From: Vicia villosa
Taxonomy: Eukaryota > Streptophyta > Magnoliopsida > Fabales > Fabaceae
Direction of reading: 5' to 3'
NCBI RefSeq assembly: GCF_029867415.1
Contig: NW_026705392.1
Span: 1 to 64,000 of the forward strand
Length of the DNA: 64,000 nt
The notes beneath the pieces are model-generated. The model was given only the letters and a program-made list of their open reading frames with translations, ran no database searches and was not told the origin of the DNA. The translations under genes and the position numbers were made by a program. Positions 22,447 to 32,297 of the stretch are shown piece by piece. How positions within the stretch are numbered: the first letter of the stretch is position 1; the number at the start of each line of letters is the position of its first letter.

Positions 22447-24802
22447 CGTCTAGACGGACGGAATTTTGGATCATTAGATCTACTTTCATTTGCAATTTTC
22501 TTTTCTGTTTGTTTAAACATTCGACTCATGATAGACATCATCTGTTTTAATAATCATCATCAGTGCATTGCATATGTTTATCTTGAATAAATTATTTCGC
22601 TATCACCCATTTAAATTGCATATTTACTTTGCATATGTTTTGTGATACTCGACTCCTGCTAAAGCTGTATGCCTTTTAAGGGAGGATGACGAAAACGATA
22701 CCGCAACCTCATACAGTATGCTTTTGAGCGGACTATGCTGACGATGTACAGGCATTGTTTCAGTTCCTAAACAGTGGAGATATAAGGATGTTAATCCCTC
22801 GTCAACCCCTTTGAGCCTAAGAAGTAGAAGTTTCTTTCTTGTACTAATTAAAACCCTTGATGATAACCTGGGGCAGGGTAGTTCTCAATTAATTTGGCTG
22901 TGCATTCTATTTTAAGAGAATCATTCAGTACACCTTTCAACAAAGGTTTCAATCACAAGCGTTCATCCGCACACATCAAAGAAGTGTTGGTCAATCAAAA
23001 GCCAATGATGGTTCATCAATCATTAAGCAAGGCAGTCAATATCTTTCAAAAAAATGATGAAAAACATACATACAAAGAAAAGCCTGCTAAGTCAAAAAAT
23101 AAAAAAGAAGACTTAGGCAAAAATCAAGGCATCCCGCTGACTGTAAGCTCAAAATAGACAGTTCAGGCAAAAGTTAGGGATATCAAAAAGATGAAAGAAG
23201 AGAAGTCAATAAATTCCTGAACAACACAATGTTGTGACTACCAAAAGGAAGAAGTGTCTGCCATCTCAAAAGTTCTCTTTGCTTGTGAACTATCAGTATT
23301 ATCAAAGGTGCAAACCCAAAAGTCTCTTGGAACCTGAATGCATAAGTTGAATTAATTGAACTTAGTACTGAAGATCATCACGAAGAGGGGTGGGTACAAA
23401 TAAACTTTGAGCCTTTATCCTTTGTTTCTTAAACCGTGAACCAAGCCACGCTACAACCTTTGAAAGTCCTAATTGAAGCATGGTTAGTTCGAAAGCATAC
23501 TGTCATCAAAAAGGTATCCCGACTCCTTAAGGTTTACTAAAATGCTGAGTCGATATTTCGCTTCTACAAAAATAGCATGTTTTTACAAATATCATGATTT
23601 TACATCTCTTGCTTTAATGTTTTTTCAAAAAAAACTCAAGACAAACGTATGCATTGCATCTCAGGAATTCATTATTAAACATATTCTGCTACATAATTTC
23701 AAATGTTAGCATCAGAAAGAACTTGCACAGGGTACAACTAATGACTGGAAGTTATCCCGACAGACAAGATTACTCCGAGAAGCAATGTCTCCTACGTATA
23801 CAAGGGGCATGGCACGCATTGCCCAATCAATCTGGGGCAGTCAAGTCAAGATTCCAAGAATCTTTCAAAAGGCCAAACAGTCGAAGGCATACATCCCCAA
23901 ATGGATTTCAAACTATCTCCCGATCAATTTGGGACGACCAGGTCAAGTTTCAAAAATCTCTCAGAAGCATCAAAAATCAGGGGCATGCACCCAAGTGGGT
24001 CCGAAGCTATTTCCCGATCAGTCAGGGGCATCATACTAAGTACTAGGGGCATGTCACCCAGAGTACGCATCTCATAAGGTCCTCGCGAGGCGAATCTTTC
24101 CAAAGTTCCTACTAGCAGGGGCAAATCTATGCAAGTCCAGTTTGACATCTTGATCAATACTCAATGGTGTGTCCGAGTCAAATCCAGGAATGATAGTTAC
24201 TATAATACTGGGGGCATCTTTCAAGACACCCATGTCTCCTCACAGAGCCGGGTTCACAAGATCATATCCCCACAAAATAATCATTTTCAAATGTCCTCGA
24301 CCCGACAAAGATATGGCTCCCCAACAGAGTTTACATCTTCAACACTACCGGTTCTCCAAAACTTTGCTCTTCTCCAACATGGTGTATTAATATCTCTAAT
24401 CCCCAATCAGGGTACATCAAGTTACTGATCATCCCCAAACAAAAACCATAAATCCCCAGCTGAGCATCTTTAAGACAAGATCAGACAACAAAATTACAAG
24501 GACATGGAGATTTAGTTTCTCAATCAAGACAACATAAATCATATTCACATATCACATATTCATACATCGCATACATTACCTCATAATGAACGCATGCATA
24601 ACATACAAAGCTTCTCATTTATTTTGAGGGACTCATTACATAACACATGCATCATGACATTGCATAAAGATTAACTTTACCTTTTTTCAGAATACAGGTA
24701 CAAACAGATAAACGAAATCTCTAATCTTCAAAAATCTAATTCAGTTACTACGAACGGTACTGGCGCACAAACCACTCTACATCTTCAGATATAAGAAAAT
24801 TG
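22447..24802 (+). other. 3' UTR of the Ogre-like element
   Basis: No supported gene. About 22690-22840 and 23370-23480 are clearly homologous to the minus-strand Ogre (reverse complement of about 49310-49430 and 48590-48700). A hairpin pair lies at 23087-23176. The stretch 23790-24130 carries loosely repeated AGGGGCAT phrases. The 130-codon frame at 23654-24046 has no recognisable content. Confidence 0.7.
23087..23176 (+). other. Post-coding hairpin pair (two modules)
   Basis: Stems CTAAGTC/GACTTAG (23087-23093/23110-23116) and CTGACTGT/ACAGTTCAG (23137-23144/23158-23166, one bulged T). Each is followed by GCAAAA, and the second module ends GTTAGGGA. Same module design as at 1704-1860 and, on the minus strand, 48871-48977. 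Confidence 0.75.
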
Positions 24803-24814
24803 AACAGGGGCAGC
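24803..24814 (+). other. Polypurine tract of the Ogre-like element
   Basis: AACAGGGGCAGC directly before TGTCATACCCC. Confidence 0.87.
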
Positions 24815-25133
24815 TGTCATACCCCAAAATTTGCCCATACAATTTCTCTTATACAAATTCAAATCAATACATAAAGCTCCAAGACACATTCTCCTATACA
24901 AGGCTCAGAAACTAGGGTTTGGTTTGTTCAAAGGAAAATCAATAAATCAATGGCTCCAAGACATCCCATATGGCTCAAAGTATCTCACATTACCTCTATG
25001 ACAAGTATCAAGTCTCAGCTTAAAAGATTGATCACTCAAATATTCAGAAAGTCAACAGTCGACTGGGTTGACCTAAAAGTCAACTGTGGGCAAAGTAAAG
25101 TCAAAACTCCTGATTTTTTGTCAAGATCTTAAT
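24815..25133 (+). repeat. 3' LTR of the Ogre-like element, left part
   Basis: Near-identical to 9800-10118, then identity stops abruptly after GATCTTAAT. The remaining LTR resumes at 55289. Confidence 0.93.
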
Positions 25134-25640
25134 CAACTACCTAACTAATAATAAGACATGCCACTAAACACCCTAAAACACCCTTAATGAAAAATAAATT
25201 TGCACTAAAATAAGGGCATTTTGGTAACTTGCTAATTCAATGAAATTAATCAACCAATGATATTATCCCATTCTTCCAAGTGGCACACATTTTTCAAATT
25301 GTGAAGTACTTTTGATTTACCCAATATACAATGTTATCCAACTTTTCTTTCACCCTTTATTTGCTATAGTTTTGTAATATGTCCTTACATTACCCAGTAG
25401 ATAAACAAAACACACCATTTCAACACATTTCCCACTCATTCTCCCTACTCTTTCTCTCTCCTTCCTCATATCAAGTTCTCTCACTCTTTCTCTATTCTCT
25501 CATCCGCTTTCTGTCTTCTTTCACCCACATTTCCTTCCTCTATCCGTTGCTTCATCCAGATTTTCAGGTAAAGCTTTACCATTGTTTCTTCCGCTTTCCC
25601 TTCCACTGAGTTGCTCCTCTTCCTCTTTCTTTTAGAAAAA
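25134..25640 (+). other. 5' flank and leader of the ISU1 fragment
   Basis: Sequence unlike the LTR around it, ending in a CT-rich stretch (about 25430-25640) ahead of the ISU1 ATG. It is consistent with a copied promoter and 5' UTR. No other feature is visible. Confidence 0.5.
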
Positions 25641-25780
25641 ATGCTAAGAATCGCAGCATGCGCAAAGAGACTCGTGGGAACGGTGTCGTTTGAAACGCCG
25701 ATTCCTGCCGTTAGGGTTCTTCCACGATTCTACCACGAGAGGGTGGTGGATCTTTACGACAATCCCCGAAATGTTGGATC
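25641..25780 (+). pseudogene. ISU1: ISU1 (ISCU-type Fe-S scaffold) exon 1, left part
   Basis: ATG at 25641 opens MLRIAACAKRLVGTVSFETP, a plausible mitochondrial presequence (Arg/Lys-rich, no acidic residues early). It is followed by the conserved mature start YHERVVDLYDNPRNVGS. Plant ISU proteins are matrix scaffolds on which [2Fe-2S] clusters form. The frame is interrupted at Gly-Ser by the Sirevirus insertion (GGATC duplicated) and continues at 42804. The locus is a fragment: the 3' exons are missing. Confidence 0.9.
25776..25780 (+). repeat. Target duplication GGATC of the Sirevirus array, left
   Basis: GGATC before TGTTAGAAC, repeated at 42799-42803 after the last LTR. No such duplication flanks the middle LTR. 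Confidence 0.95.
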
Positions 25781-26983
25781 TGTTAGAACAAGATTTGTTC
25801 TTATCAATTATCTTAGTTTTGATGATAACAATAATATGAATTTTGCTTAAGATAATATGGTACTCTAATCCAATGCAATTTCCCTTTCAGGAAATATATA
25901 AAGAGTACGCATAATTCAGCGCTCAGAAGTTGTGTCTCAAATGGTTCAGCATGCAACATCAGAACATGATCTGGCAAGACATCAGAAGATGGTCGAAGCA
26001 GAATCAGAACATGGGTCTATGAAAGCATCAGAAGAACATGAGATCAGAAGCACTGAAGATCAGAAGATGGTATCACGAAACAGAAGCACTTCAAGGTCAG
26101 AAGATCAGAAGATGCTATGCACCAAGCTGTTTGACTCTGATGATATTCAAACGTCGTATTCACAAACATCAGATCAGAAGGAAGTACAGGTGGCAGACTA
26201 CGCTGACTGACAAAAGGAACGTTAAAGCTACTAAAGGCAACGTCAGTAGACACAGCGTGAACAAGGCTCGAGGTAGTTGACAAAAGCGTATAACATTAAA
26301 TGCAATGCTGTACGGAACACGCAAAGCATTAAATGCACTCAACGGTCATCTTCTCAACGCCTATAAATATGAAGTTCTGATGAGAAGCAAGGTTAACGAT
26401 TCTGCTCCAAAACAACTCAAATTAACTTGCTGAAACGCTATTCAATCAAAGCTCAGAATCTTCATCAACTCACTACATTGCTGTTGTAATATTTTAGTGA
26501 GATTAAGCTTAAACGTTAAGAGAAATATCACAGTTGTGATTACCGCTTTTAAGAAGCATTTGTAAACTCTTAGAATTGATTACATTAAGTTGTAAGGAAC
26601 TAGAGTGATCGTGTTGATCAGTATACTCTAGGAAGTCTTAGGAGTGAACTAAGCAGTTTGTAACTAGAGTGATCGTGTTGATCAGTAGACTCTAGAGAAA
26701 GTCTTAGAGGGTATCTAAGCAGTTGTTCCTGGAGTGATCAGTGTGTGATCAGAAGACTCTGGAAGACTTAGTTGCGGACTAAGTGGAAAACCATTGTAAT
26801 CCGTGCGATTAGTGGATTAAATCCTCAGTTGAGGTAAATCATCTCTGCGGGGGTGGACTGGAGTAGCTTCGTTAACAGCGAACCAGGATAAAAATAATTG
26901 TGCAATTTATTTTTATCGTCCAAGATTTAAAGTCACACTTATTCAATCCCCCCCCCCCTTTCTAAGTGTTTTTCTATCCTTCA
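25781..26983 (+). repeat. Sirevirus LTR 1
   Basis: A 1,203-bp LTR from TGTTAGAACAAG to ATCCTTCA. TATAAATA at 26362-26369. Upstream of it the U3 is rich in CAGAAG/ATCAG words. Between about 26595 and 26760 a block with GAGTGATC...GATCAGTA...ACTCTA is repeated three times. The ORFs at 25932-26210 and 26038-26280 recur in all three LTRs and are repeat by-products. Confidence 0.94.
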
Positions 26984-26998
26984 ATTGGCATCAGAGCG
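26984..26998 (+). other. Sirevirus primer-binding site, copy 1
   Basis: ATTGGCATCAGAGCG directly after the LTR matches the copia PBS for initiator tRNA-Met (TGGTATCAGAGC) except for one C. Copy 2 lies at 34892-34906. Confidence 0.85.
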
Positions 26999-27069
26999 CC
27001 GGTTCTAAGGTGCAAGCACTTAACCGTGTTTAGAAAAGATTCAGGAAGAGAAAAACGCTTCAGTAAAAG

Positions 27070-28989
27070 ATGGTTGATGAAAGTGAAAAGACTACACCTA
27101 CACCTGCATCTACATCTGGCTCTGCTGAGCAATACAACGGTAACAATGGTTATACTAGACCGCCGGTATTTGATGGTGAAAACTTTGAATACTGGAAAGA
27201 TAAACTAGAAAGTTACTTTCTGGGTCTAGATGGTGATCTATGGGATCTTCTGATGGATGGTTACAAACATCCAGTAAATGCCAGTGGCGCAAAGCTGTCA
27301 AGGCAAGAAATGAATGATGATCAAAAGAAGCTTTTCAGGAATCATCATAAATGCAGAACTGTTTTGCTGAATGCTATCTCTCATGCTGAGTATGAGAAGA
27401 TATCTAACAGGGAAACGGCCTATGATATATATGAGTCCTTGAAAATGACTCATGAGGGAAATGCTCAAGTCAAGGAGACTAAAGCTCTAGCCTTAATCCA
27501 GAAGTATGAAGCCTTCAAGATGGAGGATGATGAAGACATTGAAAAGATGTTTTCGAGATTTCAAACTCTGACTGCTGGATTGAGAGTTCTTGACAAAGGA
27601 TACACCAAGGCTGATCATGTAAAGAAGATCATCAGAAGCTTACCCAGAAGATGGGGTCCTATGGTGACTGCATTCAAGATTGCAAAGAATCTGAATGAAG
27701 TTTCTCTGGAAGAGCTTATCAGCGCCTTGAGAAGTCATGAAATAGAGCTGGACGCAAATGAGCCTCAAAAGAAAGGTAAGTCTATTGCATTAAAATCAAA
27801 TATCAAGAAATGCACTAACGCTTTTCAGGCCAAAGAAGAAGATCCTGAAGAATCAGAATCTGAAGAAGAAGATGAACTGTCCATGATTTCCAGAAGGCTA
27901 AATCAACTCTGGAAGACCAAGCAAAGGAAGTTCAGAGGCTTCAGAAGTTCAAGGAAATTTGAACGTGGAGAATCTTCTGATGAAAGAAGATTTGACAAGA
28001 AGAAGGTCATGTGCTATGAATGCAATGAGCCTGGACACTACAAGAATGAATGTCCAAATCTTCAGAAGGAAAGTCCCAAGAAAAAATTTCATAAGAAGAA
28101 AGGTCTTATGGCAACCTGGGATGAGTCAGAAGATGATTCAGAAGATGAGCAGGCCAACTGTGCGCTGATGGCGACAGAAGATGACGGATCAGAATCTACA
28201 TCAGAATCAGATTCTGAAGAGGTATTTTCTGAACTTACTAGAGATGAGTTAGTTTCCGGATTAACTGAACTTCTGGAATCCAAGTCTCAGATTTGTATTA
28301 AATACAAAAAGCTGAAAAAGCTATTTGAATTTGAAACAAAGAGGCTTGAATTGGAAAATTCTGAATTAAAAGAAAAACTTTTAAAATTATCCAATAATGT
28401 TGGATCTCCTTCTGATTCAGAAAAATCCACTCCCAGTCTAAACCATATTCTGAAAGAATATGATTTAAGTTTCAGGAAGTTCTTATCTAGAAGTATTGGC
28501 AGAAGTCAGCTAGCTTCTATGATATATGTTGTGTCTGGAAACAAAAGAGTCGGCATTGGTTTTGAGGGTGAAATCCCATACAAACTTGAACCTGTTGATG
28601 AGATGAAAATCACATACAAGCCATTGTATGATCAGTTCAAGTATGGCCACTCACATGATATTAGGCACACTTCACATGCTCAAAGTTTTCACATTACACA
28701 CACTAAGAAGCATGTGGCACAACCTAGGAAATATCATGAAACTCACATTAAGAATTATCATGCTGTTCCTCCTATTGCTTACAATGTTAAATCCAAGTTC
28801 AATCAGAACTTGAGAAAATCTAACAAGAAAGGACCCAAAAAGATGTGGGTACCTAAGGATAAGATTATTCCTATTGCAGATATCCTTGGCTGCAAGAAGG
28901 ACAAAGCACAACATGTCATGGTACCTGGACTCTGGATGCTCGCGACACATGACAGGAAGAAGGTCTATGTTCCAAGACCTGGTGCTTAA
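27070..28989 (+). CDS. Sirevirus gag, copy 1
   Basis: 639 codons from MVDESEKTTPTPAS. The N-terminal copia gag domain includes YWKDKLESYFLGLDGDLWDL and about residues 90-250. A CCHC zinc knuckle, CYECNEPGHYKNEC, lies at about residues 315-328. Ser/Asp/Glu-rich tracts and a coiled-coil-like Leu/Lys/Glu segment follow (about residues 385-455). It would form the particle and bind RNA. Its end overlaps the pol frame by about 115 bases; the pol frame is +1 relative to gag. Confidence 0.93.
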   Translation: MVDESEKTTPTPASTSGSAEQYNGNNGYTRPPVFDGENFEYWKDKLESYFLGLDGDLWDLLMDGYKHPVNASGAKLSRQEMNDDQKKLFRNHHKCRTVLLNAISHAEYEKISNRETAYDIYESLKMTHEGNAQVKETKALALIQKYEAFKMEDDEDIEKMFSRFQTLTAGLRVLDKGYTKADHVKKIIRSLPRRWGPMVTAFKIAKNLNEVSLEELISALRSHEIELDANEPQKKGKSIALKSNIKKCTNAFQAKEEDPEESESEEEDELSMISRRLNQLWKTKQRKFRGFRSSRKFERGESSDERRFDKKKVMCYECNEPGHYKNECPNLQKESPKKKFHKKKGLMATWDESEDDSEDEQANCALMATEDDGSESTSESDSEEVFSELTRDELVSGLTELLESKSQICIKYKKLKKLFEFETKRLELENSELKEKLLKLSNNVGSPSDSEKSTPSLNHILKEYDLSFRKFLSRSIGRSQLASMIYVVSGNKRVGIGFEGEIPYKLEPVDEMKITYKPLYDQFKYGHSHDIRHTSHAQSFHITHTKKHVAQPRKYHETHIKNYHAVPPIAYNVKSKFNQNLRKSNKKGPKKMWVPKDKIIPIADILGCKKDKAQHVMVPGLWMLATHDRKKVYVPRPGA

Positions 28990-30619
28990 GGCTGGAGGAG
29001 AAGTCAAGTTCGGAGGAGATCAGAAGGGCAAGATAATTGGCTCTGGAACTATAAAGTCTGGTAACTCTCCTTCCATTTCTAATGTACTTCTTGTAGAAGG
29101 TTTAACTCATAACCTCTTATCTATCAGTCAATTAAGTGACAATGGTTATGATATAATCTTTAATCAAGAGTCTTGCAAGGCTGTAAATCAGAAGGATGGC
29201 TCAATCCTATTTACAGGCAAGAGGAAGAACAACATTTATAAGACAGATCTGCAAGATCTTATGAGTCAGAAGGTGACTTGTCTTATGTCTGTTTCTGACG
29301 AGCAGTGGGTCTGGCACAGGAGATTAGGTCATGCTAGTTTGAGAAAGATCTCTCAGATTAACAAACTAAATCTTGTCAGAGGACTCCCTAATCTGAAATT
29401 CCAATCAGATGCTCTTTGTGAAGCATGTCAGAAGGGCAAGTTCTCCAAACCTGCATTCAAGTCTAAGAATGTTGTTTCTACCTCAAGGCCTTTAGAACTC
29501 TTGCACATTGATCTGTTTGGACCAGTCAAAACAGCATCTGTCAGAGGAAAGAAATATGAATTAGTCATCGTAGATGATTATAGTCGCTGGACTTGGGTAA
29601 AATTCTTGAAACACAAGGATGAGACTCATTCAGTGTTCTTTGATTTCTGCATTCAGATTCAATCTGAAAAAGAGTGTAAAATCATAAAGGTCAGAAGTGA
29701 TCATGGTGGTGAATTTGAGAACAGATCCTTTGAAGAGTTCTTCAAAGAAAATGGTATTGCCCATGATTTCTCTTGTCCTAGAACTCCACAGCAAAATGGG
29801 GTTGTAGAACGAAAGAATAGGACTCTGCAAGAAATGGCCAGAACCATGATCAATGAAACCAATATGGCTAAGCATTTCTGGGCAGAAGCAATAAACACTG
29901 CATGTTATATTCAGAATAGAATCTCTATCAGACCTATTCTAAATAAGACTCCCTATGAATTGTGGAAGAATAGAAAGCCCAACATTTCATATTTCCATCC
30001 TTTTGGATGTGTATGTTTTATTCTGAACACTAAAGATCATCTTGGTAAGTTTGATTCCAAAGCACAAAAATGTTTCCTTCTTGGATATTCTGAACGCTCA
30101 AAAGGCTACAGAGTATACAATACTGAAACATTGGTTGTAGAAGAATCAATCAATATCAGGTTTGATGATAAGCTTGGTTCTGAAAAACCAAAGCAGTTTG
30201 ATAATTTTGCAGATTGTGATATTGACATATCAGAAGTTGATGAGCCAAGAAGCAACGCATCAGAAGCAGAACCTCTCAGAAGCAAAGAATCGGAAGATCA
30301 AGTATCAGCTTCTCTGGAGGATCTAAGCATTTCTGAAGAGCCATCTGTCAGAAGATCATCCAGACTCATCTCTGGTCATTTAGAAGATGTCATTCTTGGA
30401 AAGAAGGATGATCCAATCAGAACAAGAGCATTCCTTAAGAACAATGCAGACTGTCAATTAGGTCTTGTATCTTTGATCGAGCCAACTTCTGTTGATCATG
30501 CTCTAGAAGATCCAGACTGGATAATTGCTATGCAAGAAGAACTAAATCAGTTTACAAGGAATGATGTTTGGGATCTTGTTCCTAGACCAGATGGATTCAA
30601 TATAATCGGGACAAAATAA
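28874..30619 (+). CDS. Sirevirus protease-integrase, RT lost, copy 1
   Basis: 581 codons; meaningful homology starts at about 28919. The protease motif WYLDSGCSRHMTG comes first, then the pre-integrase zinc region HRRLGHASLRKI with CEACQKGK. The integrase core has Asp in HIDLFGP, Asp in VRSDHGGEF and Glu in NGVVERKNR. The frame ends at FNIIGTK with TAA in place of the Trp codon that starts the RT domain. No RT or RNase H follows, so the pol is truncated by an internal deletion. The protease has no in-frame start of its own and would need a +1 shift from gag. Confidence 0.92.
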   Translation: MQISLAARRTKHNMSWYLDSGCSRHMTGRRSMFQDLVLKAGGEVKFGGDQKGKIIGSGTIKSGNSPSISNVLLVEGLTHNLLSISQLSDNGYDIIFNQESCKAVNQKDGSILFTGKRKNNIYKTDLQDLMSQKVTCLMSVSDEQWVWHRRLGHASLRKISQINKLNLVRGLPNLKFQSDALCEACQKGKFSKPAFKSKNVVSTSRPLELLHIDLFGPVKTASVRGKKYELVIVDDYSRWTWVKFLKHKDETHSVFFDFCIQIQSEKECKIIKVRSDHGGEFENRSFEEFFKENGIAHDFSCPRTPQQNGVVERKNRTLQEMARTMINETNMAKHFWAEAINTACYIQNRISIRPILNKTPYELWKNRKPNISYFHPFGCVCFILNTKDHLGKFDSKAQKCFLLGYSERSKGYRVYNTETLVVEESINIRFDDKLGSEKPKQFDNFADCDIDISEVDEPRSNASEAEPLRSKESEDQVSASLEDLSISEEPSVRRSSRLISGHLEDVILGKKDDPIRTRAFLKNNADCQLGLVSLIEPTSVDHALEDPDWIIAMQEELNQFTRNDVWDLVPRPDGFNIIGTK

Positions 30620-31097
30620 ATCTTCAGAAACAAGCCCAAAATGAGAAGATAAGATACTCTTATATATGAGTATCTTCTGAAATGAAATTTTTTTTATAAG
30701 AAGTTCTGGTTGAAATCAATTAGAAATTGTGATTCAGTTATTACTAACGTTTTATTGTCTAAGTTGATTCAGAATCTCTTTAAAAGCAAGACAGCTATAA
30801 CTGGCTATCCAAATGGTAAACACGTGTTCACTATTTCTGGACAAGCGTGTGTGCAGTTGAGGGGACGTCTACTTAGGTAACTGTGCAAATCACATCTTTT
30901 GTCATTATTATCTCTCCTCAAGTCACGTAACATTAAATGCTTTTCATCATTTACTCTCTTTCAGTTTTCTTTTTATACTCTTCAAACGTTTCTTTTCCCT
31001 CTCATATTTCTCTCTCTCTGCATTCGGTTTCTTTTTCGTCTCTCTCTCTCTTTTCATATCATAAACCCTAGCAGTTTCCAATATCTGAAAATTCATC
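30620..31097 (+). other. Sirevirus internal region at the RT-RNase H deletion
   Basis: A short RT start remnant (IFRNKPK in frame after the TAA) is followed by a hairpin AAGATACTC-TTATATAT-GAGTATCTT at 30651-30676. Spacer with CT-rich sequence leads up to the third ORF. No YVDD or other RT motif is seen in any frame. Confidence 0.8.
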
Positions 31098-32297
31098 ATG
31101 AATCCATCGTCAAGCTCTGGGAATCAAGACAATGATAGGAAACAAAAGAGAAAGGCATCTGCTGAACCAGAAACCAAACCTAAAAGAGTTAGGATTTCCT
31201 ATGACCCTCTCAAAGTGTATCAACCCCTTGACGGTTCCCCTCAATCAACCTCCTCTTCAAAGACCTCCACCACCTCTTCCTCCTCATTCATCCTCTCAGA
31301 ACCACCTTCTTCACCATCTGATATCTCCTCTCCTTCAACCCTTCCATCCGATATTTCTTCACCTCTCTCACACCCTTTTCCCACCAGAACACCTAATCCC
31401 TATAGTGTTGTTCGTCCAGACTTCAGATTCACCATAATCCCTCCAACCCCTTCTACTCAATCCTCTCTGGAGCGTTTACATTCTGATGTAAACGGCTGGT
31501 TGGAGATCCTGGGTGCTGCCTACCTTAACCATCTGGATATGTATGCTATGAGCAACCTCTGGGATACCTTTCTTCAGGACTTTCTGGTGAAGGCTACTGA
31601 CACTAAGAGAAGGATCTTGTCTGAAGCTCCTGGTCCTCGTGGTCGTCAGTTGGAAGTGGGTGAAAGCAGCCACCACTGTCTCATCAGGAACAGAAGCGTT
31701 CTTGAAGAGAAGATACCTGCAGATGAGTTGGAAGAAGAAAATCTCTGCAGAGATATCGTGGTGTGGAAACCCCGGTCTTCTGTGCTCTGGTTTCCTGTGC
31801 TGACTGGAGATTTTCAGTGGCTGTTCAACTGGTTCAGAATGAACCCTTCTGAAAAAGCACCTCTCATGGTCTTTCCAGTAGTGGTTTATCGTGCTGAAGT
31901 TGCTGGTCCTACTCCTCCAACAAACCTAGCAGCTATTCTTCAAGCATTGGAAGATGGAACTTCTGAGCTGCCTGAACCAGAATATGCCAAGGCTCCTTCT
32001 GAGTCAGACTCAGATGAGGAAATGGAATATGCACAAGCTGAAGATCTTCCAGAAGATCACCCTGCTGAGATTGCTGTCCCTCTGGGCAGTAATACTGGTG
32101 CTTCTTCTTCTGGTGAAACCTCAGCTCTGATGGAGACCTTGGAAACTCTTCATCAGAATCAAGCTATGCTGGCTTCTCGTTTGGACGCGCAAGAAGCAGC
32201 CAATGCTGAGTTTCGTTCCTTCATGACAAGGCAAGCTACAAGCACTGACGGGATTCATGATGTTCTGGCGCGGATTTTGCGTAGGCTAGGATCTTAG
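31098..32297 (+). CDS. Sirevirus third ORF, copy 1
   Basis: 399 codons from MNPSSSSGNQDNDRKQKRKA. It has a basic nuclear-signal-like stretch near the start, a Ser/Pro/Thr-rich region (about residues 48-115), and a globular part with LERLHSDVNGWLEILGAAYL (from about residue 124). A Glu/Asp-rich linker and a heptad-like C terminus (TLETLHQNQAMLASRLDAQE) follow. Its place downstream of pol matches the extra ORF of Sireviruses, sometimes called env-like. I see no convincing membrane segment, so I would not call it an envelope protein. Function unknown. Confidence 0.75.
   Translation: MNPSSSSGNQDNDRKQKRKASAEPETKPKRVRISYDPLKVYQPLDGSPQSTSSSKTSTTSSSSFILSEPPSSPSDISSPSTLPSDISSPLSHPFPTRTPNPYSVVRPDFRFTIIPPTPSTQSSLERLHSDVNGWLEILGAAYLNHLDMYAMSNLWDTFLQDFLVKATDTKRRILSEAPGPRGRQLEVGESSHHCLIRNRSVLEEKIPADELEEENLCRDIVVWKPRSSVLWFPVLTGDFQWLFNWFRMNPSEKAPLMVFPVVVYRAEVAGPTPPTNLAAILQALEDGTSELPEPEYAKAPSESDSDEEMEYAQAEDLPEDHPAEIAVPLGSNTGASSSGETSALMETLETLHQNQAMLASRLDAQEAANAEFRSFMTRQATSTDGIHDVLARILRRLGS

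Noticed and set aside
23654..24046. 130-codon frame in the Ogre-like 3' UTR
   Set aside because: No recognisable motif, and it overlaps degenerate AGGGGCAT repeats.
25932..26280. Small charged ORFs repeated in all three Sirevirus LTRs
   Set aside because: They arise from CAGAAG/ATCAG-rich U3 sequence and are present three times only because the LTR is.
31098..32297. Envelope protein or host gene
   Set aside because: No clear signal peptide or membrane segment; it is present in both tandem units at the usual Sirevirus third-ORF position, so it belongs to the element.
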